64,000 nt of DNA, from contig NC_091014.1 in NCBI RefSeq assembly GCF_041296385.1, positions 11,569,578 through 11,633,577 of the forward strand. The letters run 5' to 3'. Position numbers and translations under genes: made by a program. Below, in pieces: positions 38,251-49,900 of this stretch (position 1 is its first letter; the number at the start of each line of letters is the position of its first letter). The notes beneath the pieces are model-generated. The model did no database searches, had not been told where the DNA came from, and saw only the letters and a list, made by a program, of their open reading frames with translations. The stretch comes from Aphelocoma coerulescens (lineage: Eukaryota; Chordata; Aves; Passeriformes; Corvidae).

Positions 38251-38312
38251 ACATACATGCACATATATACATATGTCTATATATACACGTATATATTTGG
38301 AACTATTTTTAC
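38251..38312 (+). repeat. CA/TA-rich microsatellite, right part
   Basis: Continuation of the alternating tract after the CR1 copy (ACATACATGCACATATATAC, TATATATACACGTATATAT). It has the same composition as 37,991-38,103. Confidence 0.85.
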
Positions 38313-38325
38313 ATATGTAGTGAAT

Positions 38326-38790
38326 TGACGCCTTTTCCTGGTGTTAAAATCAAGAGTCATACACGGTTAGAAGGGGAAAAGGGATTTTACCTTGGTATTT
38401 ATTTTAAGGATCCTTATGTGCACACGTCCAGGTCATATGCATCGAGATGCACCCCACCAAGTATATCTGTCTCCCCCCAACATTGGGTATAACATTATAG
38501 ATTTTACTAATTAGCATATCTATCCAAGATTCCCCAATGAGAGGCTCAAGTGAGCCCTCTCCCCAAGGAACCTTCCACTGGATGGTTCTATCTTGGTTTA
38601 CAGAATGTGTTCTGGAGAGGACCTTGGGGTCTGGGGCACACCGATCCCTAACTACGAAGCTTCTAAAATGTTTATTCTCTTAGCTTGACAAACAAGTCCA
38701 AGAATGTAGGCAAAACCCACTAAGAATACAGAAGTTGTGAAAAGGTATAACAGAGATATAAAAGGAAAGGCAAAAATCTTCATGGCATCA
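38326..38790 (-). mobile_element. Solo LTR of an endogenous retrovirus (minus)
   Basis: A ~465-bp block resembles an avian, possibly songbird, ERV LTR read on the minus strand. In plus orientation it begins TGACGCCTTTTCCTGGTG and ends CATGGCATCA, so the element has the TG...CA termini expected of an LTR. On the minus strand it has AATAAA at 38,398-38,403, about 75 bp before the 3' end, and a second AATAAA at 38,671-38,676. No gag, pol or env sequence and no partner LTR is seen nearby, so it is best read as a solo LTR left by recombination. I see no clear target-site duplication. The family name is not determined, and the ERV-like assignment rests on remembered patterns. Confidence 0.7.
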
Positions 38791-38840
38791 AATCATAGAA
38801 TTGCTTAGGTTGGACTCTAAGATCATTGAGTCCAAGATAT
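38791..38840 (-). mobile_element. CR1 LINE 3' end (minus), very short
   Basis: The reversed CR1 terminus AATCATAGAATTGC, then TTAGGTTGGACTCTAAGATC and ATTGAGTCCAAG. A block equivalent to AAAAGACC is missing, so the copy has a small internal deletion. It abuts the LTR directly on its left. Confidence 0.85.
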
Positions 38841-38893
38841 CGCTTTATGCAACAGTATTGGCACTTTGTGCATAAGCATGTCTATATGTTTAT

Positions 38894-38950
38894 GGTTGAG
38901 CTTGATAGTCTTAGAGGTCTTTTCCAACCTAAATATTTCTGTGACTCTGT
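38894..38950 (+). mobile_element. CR1 LINE 3' end (plus), very short
   Basis: CR1 terminus in plus orientation: GGTTGAGCTTGATAGTCTTA, GAGGTCTTTTCCAACCTAAA and TTTCTGTGACTCTGT. It is oriented opposite to the piece at 38,791-38,840 with about 53 bp between, so the two form an imperfect inverted repeat. Confidence 0.88.
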
Positions 38951-41900
38951 AATATTTAAATACTCTGCTGTTGATCAGGAAAACATGTTTTCTGTGAAGA
39001 ATAAAATAAAAGACATGGAAAGAGTTCCTTTCTTCCATTAGCACACATTACAAAGAAGTGAATCTTTTTACAAATACAAAATTTGGCTTGAAATTTGAAT
39101 GTCATTCAAGTTTTGACAAAGTAATCAATCCCCAGAATGGAGATGGAATATTATTTTCTAAGCACACTTTTAAAAAAAAACCCAAATACTTTAATTTTCC
39201 AATTTATTTAAATTCCTCTTTTCAGTGTTTATCTTTGTTAACTACCTATACTCTGACCTAGGAAACTGTACTTTCTAGGTACAGTTCTAGGTGCAGTTTG
39301 AATGAAACAGTGAAGTTCCAGCAACAAACTTGACATTTCAAATTCAAACACCCCATGGTACAAAAACACTTTCAACAATATTGATAAGAGTTTAGTTCTC
39401 CCTTTTGTTGTCAAAGACATGGTATGCATGTCCATTACCTAATGCATTTAAAAAGAGTCCATAGCCAACTTTGTCTGTATTCCAGCCATGTGAACCAACC
39501 ACCTTTCTACACCTTGAATTGTTACAGCTCAACAGTTGCAGAAGATATTTCACCTTCCTCTCTTCTCACTTGGAGTGTCCATCCATGCTATTTTCCCACT
39601 TCCATACAGAAAAACCCACAATATATATTGTTTGTATTGGTACTTCAGAGTTGTTTATCAAGTTGACAAAGAAACCCCATTCAAAAGGTGTCTGTATGGT
39701 TTACAGTGATCCACTGTGGGTGTGAATGACAGAATTCTGCCAAAAAAGAGTTCTCACTCTGGAACTGCAGATACCTTACACAGGGAGGCTGGAAGAGAGC
39801 TGCTGTTTCACTAAAAAATCCCATATAATCCTGAAAACATTGAGCCCTGGAAGTCTGTTCCAGTCAGGAGGTTCTCCAGCCTGAGGTCATGACTGAGAGA
39901 GTTTCAAATAAGTTTTCCATATCATACTGGCATGGATGAAAACATTGTTACTCTTCTGGCATTGCAGCAAATATTTATTGCTTCACATCCTGGCACTTGG
40001 TTATTTGGAGGAATTATTCTTTTTAATGGTTCTATTGTTTCCTCTCCTCAGCATAACACAGGACTTGCATCAGTCTCCTCCTTCACTGCCAAGTCTATAG
40101 GCAGCTTCTGCAATATTGCACAGACTGGTGTACAAAGTATTTGTATTGTAAAATGACCCTTTTCTTCCTGAAACAACTGGGTTTTTTCAGTCCTTTTCAC
40201 CTTCCTAATCCCTGGTATATAAATACACATTTAAGGTCTGGAAATCTGTCTCAAACTCTAGTTGCTCAGACAGAATTTGGAAGATCTTTCAGCTGGCATT
40301 CAGTCTGCAGGTTTCTCAAATGCTTTCACATTCAGCTCAGCATGAATACGCTTCTCCTTTAACATATTTTCATATGTCTTTCATTAATTTTATTGGAAGA
40401 CAAAAATCTAAGAATTTGGAATTGAGACTCAGTAAAAAAAGTAGAGTCTGTATTACATTGGTTTTATATCCAGAATTCTCTGTATTTGAATCTAAACTGA
40501 TAATGATGATCTACCATGGCTTTTACTTATAATAGCAAAATTATCCATTCAAAATAATTCCTATACTTAAGGGTAAAAAGAAAAATTAGGTTCTGTTTCT
40601 TGATTTTTTTGTGCAAATCAGATATTTTCTAATTATACTCAGATCAAAGCAACTGAAAAGCTGGACCTCAGACTTAAAGGTTACATTATTTGTTCCAACA
40701 CTAAAACATTTAACAAAACTCTTGTAGTCCAGAAGACTATGGAGAGTCAGGCCACAAGTGGTATTCCTAATCTTTAACTGTTTCAGAGATTTAAGAAGCC
40801 CCAGGAGTAAAGTATTTTATATTAGACTCTTCGAGATGGAGTATGACACAGTACTTAACTCAGATTTAATACCACAGTCCTGGAATACTGCTCATCACAC
40901 ATCAGGGTTTTCAGGAGACAACCTCACGGCTCTATTCTCCATTTTTTGTATGAAGAACAGGTATTTCAGACTACTCTGATGTAAAGTATCCAAGGTATGG
41001 ATTAAAATCTGGAACTGAATTTGAAATATATGGAAATCATTGATGCAAAGGAGTCCCCAAAATAGTCACTGGAAATCTAACAGCATAATAGACAGATTAA
41101 TGTAAATTTAATAATTTAAATTGACATTCATCTTCTTACTTGGCCAGCCTAAACCAAAATTAAATATTTAAAATCCATGTTTTCTTTATTTTAATGTATT
41201 TTTCATTGCTAGACAAAAATTTCAGTATATTTACCATTTCTAAGTCTTGGAAATTACATGATACAGTCCTCTCTTGAGAAATTGCTAAGAGGTTTTTTCA
41301 GGCACAAAAGGTCCAGAGAGTCCTTAAAGCACTAAAAGTCATCCTAGCTTTGAGATTTTTTTCTGAAAAATTAAAAAACATAGAAGTTTTTACTCCTATT
41401 AATCATACTGAAAAAAACCTGTACCAACTACAAGGAAACACTTTTAATTTTTTTTTCTTTTAAAGAAAGAAGATGCAATCAATTCAAATCCTTTCCCTTT
41501 TGGTGTTGCACATTCTTGCAATCTCCTTTCTATTAAAATTAATGAAGCTTTGCAGCCTTGTGATTTCTAATAACACTTGCAGTGATGTGTATATTTCACA
41601 GTCCTGAACTGACTCCCGGTCTGCACTCCAGTTCCTTCAGAGTGATGGATCTGGAAAAAACAATTAAGGGTCCATTTACCAATTATTCCTCTTCCTTGCC
41701 TATTTCCAAACCAAACCCACAAAATTTTATAAGAGCTTGGAATGTTTTAATTTCATTTAAAACACATACAATTTTGTCTATTTTCTCCTCTGAAAGATCC
41801 ATAAGAAAACAATTAGAAAAACAGCCGGAAGACAGACATGGTATTTTTTTTGGTGGAGCTGTAAGCAACAAAGAGCTAAAAATCTCACAGATGCATTGTA

Positions 41901-44900
41901 AGACAAGGTCAGGGAAATGGACAGTGATATTCATCTCACATACCTATGCAGTTATGTAATAGTTTTCTGTGCTTGATATAGTCACTCTTTCTATACAGTC
42001 AATACAAATAAACAAGGTGGGTGCAGCCCAGATTAGCCTTCTCCTTTACGAAGAGATTAAGTGTTCCCTAAATTTCTACTCTTCAAAGATTACAAACAGA
42101 CCTTATTTAACTATCTCAGGTGTCAGTTAGGAGGCCACAGCTGTTACAATAAATCCCATTCAGGCTATCTGCAGTGCTTCCAACATATGTATTGGCTTCT
42201 GTATCCCTACAATGAGCCTGAACCTACTAGTGACAGCTTCAAAATCTCCACATTGCTCTGCAATGTGTAATATGTATAAACAATTTCCAGTAAAGATGTA
42301 TAGTTTAAATCAGCTTCAGTTTGGATATTCTGTCTTTAAAGGACGAAACTGGTTGAAGATTATATATTTTCATTGACCTTAGGGAGGTGAGGATGCCACC
42401 CACAGCTTTCCTGAGTGATTTTTTAATATAGTCCAATTGAACAACAGCTTGCAAGTGTAATTAAGACAAATTACCAGTAAGTTGCAGCCGACTGTGAGCA
42501 AGTAACAAACTCAAACATCCCCATTTTTAGGTGGGTTAAATCTAAAGAGGCCAATGTTTATATTTCTACCCTCCTTCTATAAGGTCTTTCCTTTCAGATG
42601 AATTGTGCAATTGTTGCATTTCTGTCAACTGGCAAGTCAATCCTCTCCCTCCTTTAAAATTAAGTCTGAAACAGAATTACTTTTGTTTGTTTAAAGTGGG
42701 GTGGGGATAGGGTAGGAGTGGGGGAGTGTGGGCATGGTGGAGTTTGGGCTGAAATAATTATTTCACTTGGATCTCTGTTGCATTTACCAAGGTGTCTCAG
42801 ATTAATTTTTTCTTATGAGTGTTGAGCTACATTTCCTACCTTCCAGGAAAGTGCCACAACTGCTAGGTCATGGATATTCTGTCACTCAGTGTTATGAATG
42901 TCTTCTTCTGACATATTTCATCTTGAAAAAATGATGAAATATTTGGAAAAAGAAACCATTCTGAGGGAATACAGTAAATGCTTAAGCCAACAAACAATTC
43001 TCCTTGGTTTTGCATTCTGTTCAAAACAAAACGGTTTAAAAATGAGAGGCCGAGGAAGAATCAGCTCAAGAAAGTGAAACACATAAAGGATAAGGGATTA
43101 TTCTGAAAGGTTGAAAATCCCTGTTCAAATTTCTGTAGGACAGTGGAACTACCTGGGAGTCATGGATGAACAGCTTGTCCAGACTATAAAAGATAAAGCG
43201 TGAAATGCACTGCCTCCAGCACCCCACTTCCAAAGCTGGCCCTGATTTTATCCAGAAGAAAATACTTGGTAAACTCAGGATCTGAATAGCTTTGGGACTT
43301 ATGGCATTACATTTTTCAAGAAATAAAGTATTTACAGATGCAAAGATGTGTGTTCACACTTCTACATACAGTTTCCAGCTTTCATTTGACATTCAGTTGC
43401 TGAAATGTGCTACTTAGGCAGATGTTTGACATCCAAAGTTTCCCTTGAGACCTATATTTCATAGGTCTTCAGCTTTTGGCTAGGCCAAATGAGATTTCAG
43501 AGATCCAGTTCTTCTCAAGTTTAGAATTATCTTTCTAAATACAGGTAGCCAGAACGGAGTAACCTGAATTAAAGGTGTTTTTTACAACCCCATCTTAAAT
43601 ATATTACTGCTGTACTTAACTGTGCTGGAAGCTTCTGCCAGGCAGTGGTCTCTGGTTCCCCAAGCCAAATGATGCAGCATAGCTTGTGAAGAGGCTAATA
43701 CTTTCCCTAAAGCACACTGGTGAAACTACAGTACACAGCACTTGAGGGACACTCATCTTTCGGGCTCCTTATGTTCTGTCTGTCCCCCCAATACACTTTT
43801 ACTCTACTTGTGGGTTTTCCAGTAAAGAGTGTATGAAATGATATTAGAGCTGTGTTGCTGAAAATGTGCAGGGATGGAGGCTTGCTGGGATAGTTCAAAA
43901 AGATAATCTGCCATAAAGGGAGTTGAATCTGGTGCCGTTTCATCTCTAGGGTTTATTGGAGCAGCCCTGGATCATGTTCTCTTCATAATAAAGCAGGAAA
44001 ATTGACTGCCAGCCTTACAGATTTACCTAATTTTTCATTCAGAATCATAAATTTGATGGCATTACTTTGGATTTGTCTGGTACTGTGGATCAAGTTAGTT
44101 CATTCTTAACTTTATTTAGGATAATAGATAGATGACACACAATCTTGCAGTTTTTCAAAGTGACTACATGACTTCACATATCTTATACAAATTCACATTC
44201 TTCCCAATATTACCCCTATATGTCTTTCAAGAAGATGTCATCTGACTGTTATTTGCCATTCTTAGATGCTCTTGATATCATTGCAGTACAATTAGTTCCC
44301 CTTTCTAACAGTATGGTTTTGTCTGACATCAATTGTTTATAGGATTATTAACATCAGAAGGAGGTGGGCTGGATTATAGCTTCAAGTACCACAGTGCAGA
44401 CAACCACCAAAAGCACAGCTGTTGACACCTGTGCTAGATGTCTAAACTGCTGTACACACCCAAGAAAGGCATCCTGAGCAATCTAAACGATCTTGAATAA
44501 ATTTGTCCATTTCAACCTATTACCAGTTAAAGATGAAATCAATGTCAAATGAAATCAAGCATAGACAATTCTTCCACTGAGTGAATAAGTGCAAATGGTC
44601 CTTTACTTCACTTACAGCTATTTTAGAGTAGTTTAATCCACTACTGCTTGAAGTTAAAATAGCAAGGAAATGAAAGTATGCAAAGAAGGCTTTCCTTCAT
44701 TTCCATTTTTGCTTCCCTCCTGCCCCCACCTTGTGCAAGAGTGGAATAAAGATGTAGACCCAGATTGGAAGTAGATCCATACACACCCTGTGTAGATTTT
44801 GATCTGGCCAGACCCAACCCTTTCCCAATCTCTTGAACTACAAAGATGCAGGAGTTTGTCATTGCAGCTCATTGATAACTGCAGAGTCTGAGCAGAGCTC

Positions 44901-45814
44901 AGCAGGTCTGGTGCAGAGCTGTGCTAACGCATCTCTCTGACAGATTGGAGCTGGCTCCCATCCACCTACCCTGGAGTACAGACAAAACAAGTTCACATCT
45001 ATCTGCACGTGTTCATAAAAGCCAATGCACAGCTGCACAGCCCAAAAGAGGAAGGGAGTGGCTCAGGCTAGAGGCTCACCCTGCTTCCTACACATTCACT
45101 GCCTAAAAAAGGAAAGGCAGCTCAATATTCCAGAGGCCAAAAAAAAAACCTCTGGCTTGACTTGTTTGATGACACAAAATACAGAGAGTTGTGCAAGAAG
45201 TTTGCCATTTGGAGAGGTATGGAGCTGCAGTTCCCTGCGCAGAGAGCCAGGGCTAAATGGCACAACTAATCCTTACGGGTATGTACATTAGTCTTTGAGC
45301 CTCCATTAGGTCAGACAGCTGTGAAAAGAAGGAGAAAATGCTTGGTGGGAAGGGGAGAGAAAAGCAAGGCACTGTGCACATGTATTTGTCTCCATATTTC
45401 TCCCATCTGAACACTACAATTTTATTTCTTTCAGGTAGGAAGGAAAATCTGTTAACAATTTACTTTTGTGTGTCTCGTCTTTGTGAATTTGATTTCATTC
45501 CCTGTAATGGTAGAATTTACAATAAACAGATTTTATATATAATTTTAATGAATTTCAGGTCACCTTCTTGGTTTCAGCTTTAACTTTTCCAGCCAATTTA
45601 AACTAAATTAAAAGAAAAATAATATTATTGATATTACTAAAAGAAAGACAAACAAAATGGCATCTGTGGAAGAAACATATACTAATTTATTCCTTCTTGG
45701 CTTGTTTAAAAGCCAAATGAGATTTAACAAGTGTAAATGAAGTTGTTATTACCATCAGCTGCAGAAGGACAGAAAAAGACTGGAAGAGCCTAATTTTCAT
45801 GAGTCTACAATTCT
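38951..45814. other. Unique sequence with a G-rich motif, no gene recognised
   Basis: Almost 7 kb with no interspersed repeat. Frames at 41,582-41,959 plus (125 codons), 39,424-39,725 plus and 45,025-45,291 plus lack recognisable domains. Small local structures include a 12-bp tandem duplication (about 39,276-39,299), an 8-bp stem with 5-nt loop (43,448-43,468) and a G-quadruplex motif (42,698-42,724). It looks like intron or intergenic DNA. Confidence 0.6.
42698..42724 (+). other. Canonical G-quadruplex motif
   Basis: Four G tracts (4, 4, 3 and 5 G) are separated by loops of 1, 3 and 7 nt (T, ATA, TAGGAGT), fitting the G3+N1-7 rule. More G runs follow up to about 42,740. There is no CpG island or promoter-like context around it, so a regulatory role is only a possibility. 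Confidence 0.8.
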
Positions 45815-46944
45815 ATGAGAGACTGGATCAGTGGACAAGGGAAGAGCAAATGATACCTAGACTTTTGTGAGGCCTTTGATAAGGCCCCCCACAACATTCT
45901 TACTTCTATGTTGGCAAGATATGGGCTTGATGAATGGAATACTAGATCTATAAGGAATTATTGTAGGGGCAAATTCAAAGAGCTGCAGTCAATGGCTCTA
46001 TATTCAAATGGAGATCAGTAACCAGTGCTGTTCCTTAGTGGTTAATACTGGGTCCAAAACTATTTAATATGTTCATCAATGATCTACAGAGGGGGATCAA
46101 ATGCACCCCCAGCAAGATTGCAGATGACACCAAGCTGAGTGATGCAGTTGTTATTCTGCCATCTGGAGCCTTGACAACCTCAAGAAGTTGGCCCATGCAA
46201 ACATCATGAAATTCAACAAGGCCAGGTACAAGGTGCTGCACCTGGTTCAGGGCAATCCCCACAGGCAATATGGCTGGGAGATGGATTTGAGGGTATTGAT
46301 GGGTGAAAAAAAAGGACATGGGTCAGCAATGGCCACTTGCAGCTCAGAAAGCCAACCACATCCTGATCTGCATTAAAAAAAGATGTCCAAAAGAACAAGG
46401 GAGGTGATTCTGCCGCTCTGTTCTGTTCTTGTGAGAGCCCACCTGAAGCACTGTGTTCAGTTCTGGGGTCCCCAGTACAAGAACCTCTTAGAACAGGTCC
46501 ACATGAGAGCCACAGAAACATCAGAGGGCTGAAGCACCTCTGTTTTGAAGACAGGTTGAGAGAGTTGGGGTTGTTCAGACTGAAGAAGTCCTGGGGAGAC
46601 ATTAGAGCAGCCCTTAATAGATGAGGACTTATAAGAAAAATGAAGAAAGAGTTTTTACCAGGGTGTCTAGTGGCAGAACGAGGCAAAAAGGTTTTAAAGC
46701 TAAAGAGGGTAGATTTAGGCTGGGCATAAGGAAGAAATCCCTTACTGTAAGGGTGGTGAGAAACAGGAATAGGTTGCCCAGAGAAGTTGTTAATGCTCCA
46801 TCCCTGGAAGTGTTTAAGGGCAGGTTGGATGGGGCTTTGAGCAGCCTGATCTAGTGAAAGGTGCCCCTGCCCACTGCAGGGAAGTTGGAAGTAGATTACG
46901 TGTAAGATCTCTTCCAACCCAAACCAGTCTATGATTCTGGTATG
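45815..46944 (+). mobile_element. CR1 LINE, longest copy: end of reverse transcriptase plus 3' UTR
   Basis: About 1.13 kb of CR1 in plus orientation, ending in a decayed ATTCTG terminus. The left part is the C-terminal portion of the ORF2 reverse transcriptase. It shows the YLDFCEAFDKAPHNIL block near 45,852, the LFNMFINDL block near 46,057 and the catalytic-site equivalent as IADD at 46,117-46,128, where F/Y-A-D-D is usual. In-frame stops (for example near 46,019) and changes of frame show it is dead. The right part has the expected GGTTGCCCAGAGAAGTTGTT, GCAGGTTGGATGGGGCTTTG and CTTCCAACCCAAACCAG blocks. The full element would be several kb, so this is 5'-truncated. The 247-codon antisense frame is a by-product. 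Confidence 0.96.
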
Positions 46945-49900
46945 AATGTAGCTCATTGGGGCCTTACTTAATAGGGCAGCTATTGTTCCTCAGTGAAGAT
47001 TTTGCTCTCAGGAGCAGGCAAATAAAGTCACTGCAATATCTCAGTACAAAAAATTTACTACAAGAATTGGTCATTTTCATCTCTATGTCCTTGCATCAAT
47101 TAAAAAGGTTGTTGTAGGTTCAAAAGTTAGTCACTTGATTTCTTCATAAGATGATAAATTTGTTTAATATAGTGACTTGATGTCAAATAACAAGGGTTAT
47201 ATATTCTCATCAAGTTGAAGGGGTTTGAAGTTGTAATAATTTACAAATAACCATTCTAAATTTTCTAGAAATTATATCAAGATTTATCACTTATAGTTCC
47301 AAGCAAAATGGAATTCCTTCCACTGCTGGACATAATTTATTATCTACAGACATCCGCAAATCTTAAAAATAAAAAAATGTGCTTTTACTTCTTGAGGTTT
47401 AAAACCTCAAAAATTACCAGAAGTAGGGTAAAAGCAAAAATAACCAATGGAATTTAAAATGTTTTATCGACTTACTTTATCCATCCTTTATTTGATTTTT
47501 CTCCTTCAGTTTGTGTGAATGATTATTTTTAATTTCTTTCTTTTATTTTTCCTTTAAATAAAAAAGATTTTGGACTCTTTTTTATAAGTGTGTTGTCTTA
47601 CTGATCTCACTAGGTTTGCAAGAATGCATCATTGGAACTATATATAAACTACTCATTGTATAAAGGAACATTTATAAAAGAGAAATCAACACTATTTCTC
47701 TTTTGCCACTCCTGGAAGAAAAAGCTTAAATATCCACCAAAGGCACAGCACATACCTGAAAGACTTCTTTGTCAGAACACTGACTGTTTGTAAAGGCAAG
47801 TTCTTAAGAAAGAAAAATTAGAAACTCAACATTGTGGAAAAGGGTAATAACTAATGAAAAAATAAAAAAGGCAAAAAGTCATTTTCAAAGACACAGGTTA
47901 CACAAAGAGCTGCCTGTTATTTCTTGCTATGTCTGTGATCGTCGAGGCAGTTTTTGCTTCTTGTTTTTGGTGAAGATTTCAACCAGCTATTTTTTTTATT
48001 GTCTATATCATACACCAATTATAATAAGCTCCAGACCTCTGACTTGGCAGTAGTTTTCTAAACAACACAACACAACAGAAGACAACACCATTGCAAGATA
48101 CTCAGTAAGTCTGGAGTGATTTAGATCCAGCTACTCTACTGCTGTCTGGAGAGCAACCACTATGTTTTCTACTCTAAATTCTTCATAGTCAGGAAACCTT
48201 GCCTGAACACTTCTTTAACATGTACTTTTACATTAGCTGTTCTCTGCAATAGATTCTAACAATGATTCTGCATCGTGATGGTCAGGGGTTTTGACTGAGG
48301 CTTTTCTTGGAAGGTAGGCCAACAAGTTTTAATGTTATAGAAAATTATCATATCGCTGATAAATCCCTTTTATGTTGATACAGAAAACAGAAGAGTTTTG
48401 GAGAGTGTTTACACCACTGCTAAAAGGTAAAAATCCAGCCAGGATTGAAATGAACCATCAGGTCAAAAAGAAAAGACCTGAACTTTTGTTTTTATATTCA
48501 GCCATAAGGGTTCTTTCTTTCTGCCACTGTGCATTATATCTTACAGACATCTCAGTGCTGGCTTTTTTTATTCTTGTTGTAGCTCTCTCTACTTGAGTAA
48601 TAACACACAAAGGAAGACAGCTTTGACTTATGGAGTAATCTTATGAGACACTGAGCTTGCTACTGAAGATGTTGGGAGGCAGACACAGCTTTTCTAGTGT
48701 TTATCAATATGAGCAGAGGGAAGACTTTAGATATTAAGTACCTGTGAAAAAATCAGGGTTCTGGGCACATCAGTAAAGATATGGAGAATATTTAGTATTT
48801 GATCCCAAAATCATATTATGAAAGTTCTTCTTGTAACAAAAAGTCAATTGCAGTAGAGGGCTTGTTTTTTCTTGCCTTTTTTTTAAGTTTCCTTTTCTAT
48901 AGCACATTGGTGCCACTAAGAAGGTCAAAGCAGCCTAGCAACAGTTAGTACACACTGTATGTGTGGCAGAAGAAACACATTCCAGTTGTTATGATTTCTG
49001 GGATATGGCCATGCAAAAGACAATATGCCCAGATCACTGCTGAGTATGAAGTGGCTATTCACAGCTGGGTATGTCCAAAGAGCCAGAATAACCTCTGCAG
49101 TCTTGTCAGCTGCTTTATAATAAGGAAAAAAATTCCATATCAGCACCCTTCCCTTGCCCTTAATCATCCTACCATTATCTCCTACTAGAGAGGCAGCACA
49201 GGAATTCAAGCAAACTTTTAGACTTTAGCATATATTTGCATATGATGAATTAGAAATGGTAAAGATTAAGGATTAGCTTTGATTGAAGTTATAGTAGCAC
49301 TTCCCCAGTAAAGCTACAGATACTGTGAAGCTCAGCATTCTTCCACAGAAGAAGCCCTTGGACAGGCTTTGGAAGTGCAGAGATATTCTGAGTTTCTGAG
49401 CACCTCCCTAACTAGCAGAACTGTGAGGAGGAGAGGAGAAGAAGTCCCTGCCTCTCTTACAAAGATTTTCTCTTTGGCAATCTAACAGAGGCAGATACAG
49501 CAGTGTGAAGTAGCTGGAGGCGGTATGTGGGTAGAGAGGCAGGAAGACCCAATCTTTCAGTCACCTAGACAGTACATGGTCACCAGATGTAGCTGTGATT
49601 CCTCAGATTCCTGAGAATTTCTTCACTTGGTCCTCTGAAAAATGCCCAGATGAGCTCTTCTGCTTACACCTTGATGAGGTTAAGGTGATTTAACAAATTA
49701 GCTTTTGGTCTTCCCCTGCTGGGAAAGGCCAGGGGAATCACTCTTACTACCACACCTTATTAATTATCTGGAAAGGGTGAGGCAAAAAGGCAATTAGAGA
49801 GAGAAAGAAGGTACTTTCATTGGATTTGGCCCAGACTCGTGAGCAGGATTAGTAGTCACTAACAGCCCAAGTGAAGCATTTGGAAGAAGAATACAGAAAT

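Noticed and set aside
41582..41959. 125-codon plus-strand frame with overlapping minus frame
   Set aside because: Both strands open, no recognisable domain, composition like the surroundings.
46213..46956. 247-codon minus-strand frame, the longest in the window
   Set aside because: It runs antisense through a CR1 element whose sense-strand blocks are clearly recognisable. It is a by-product, not a gene.
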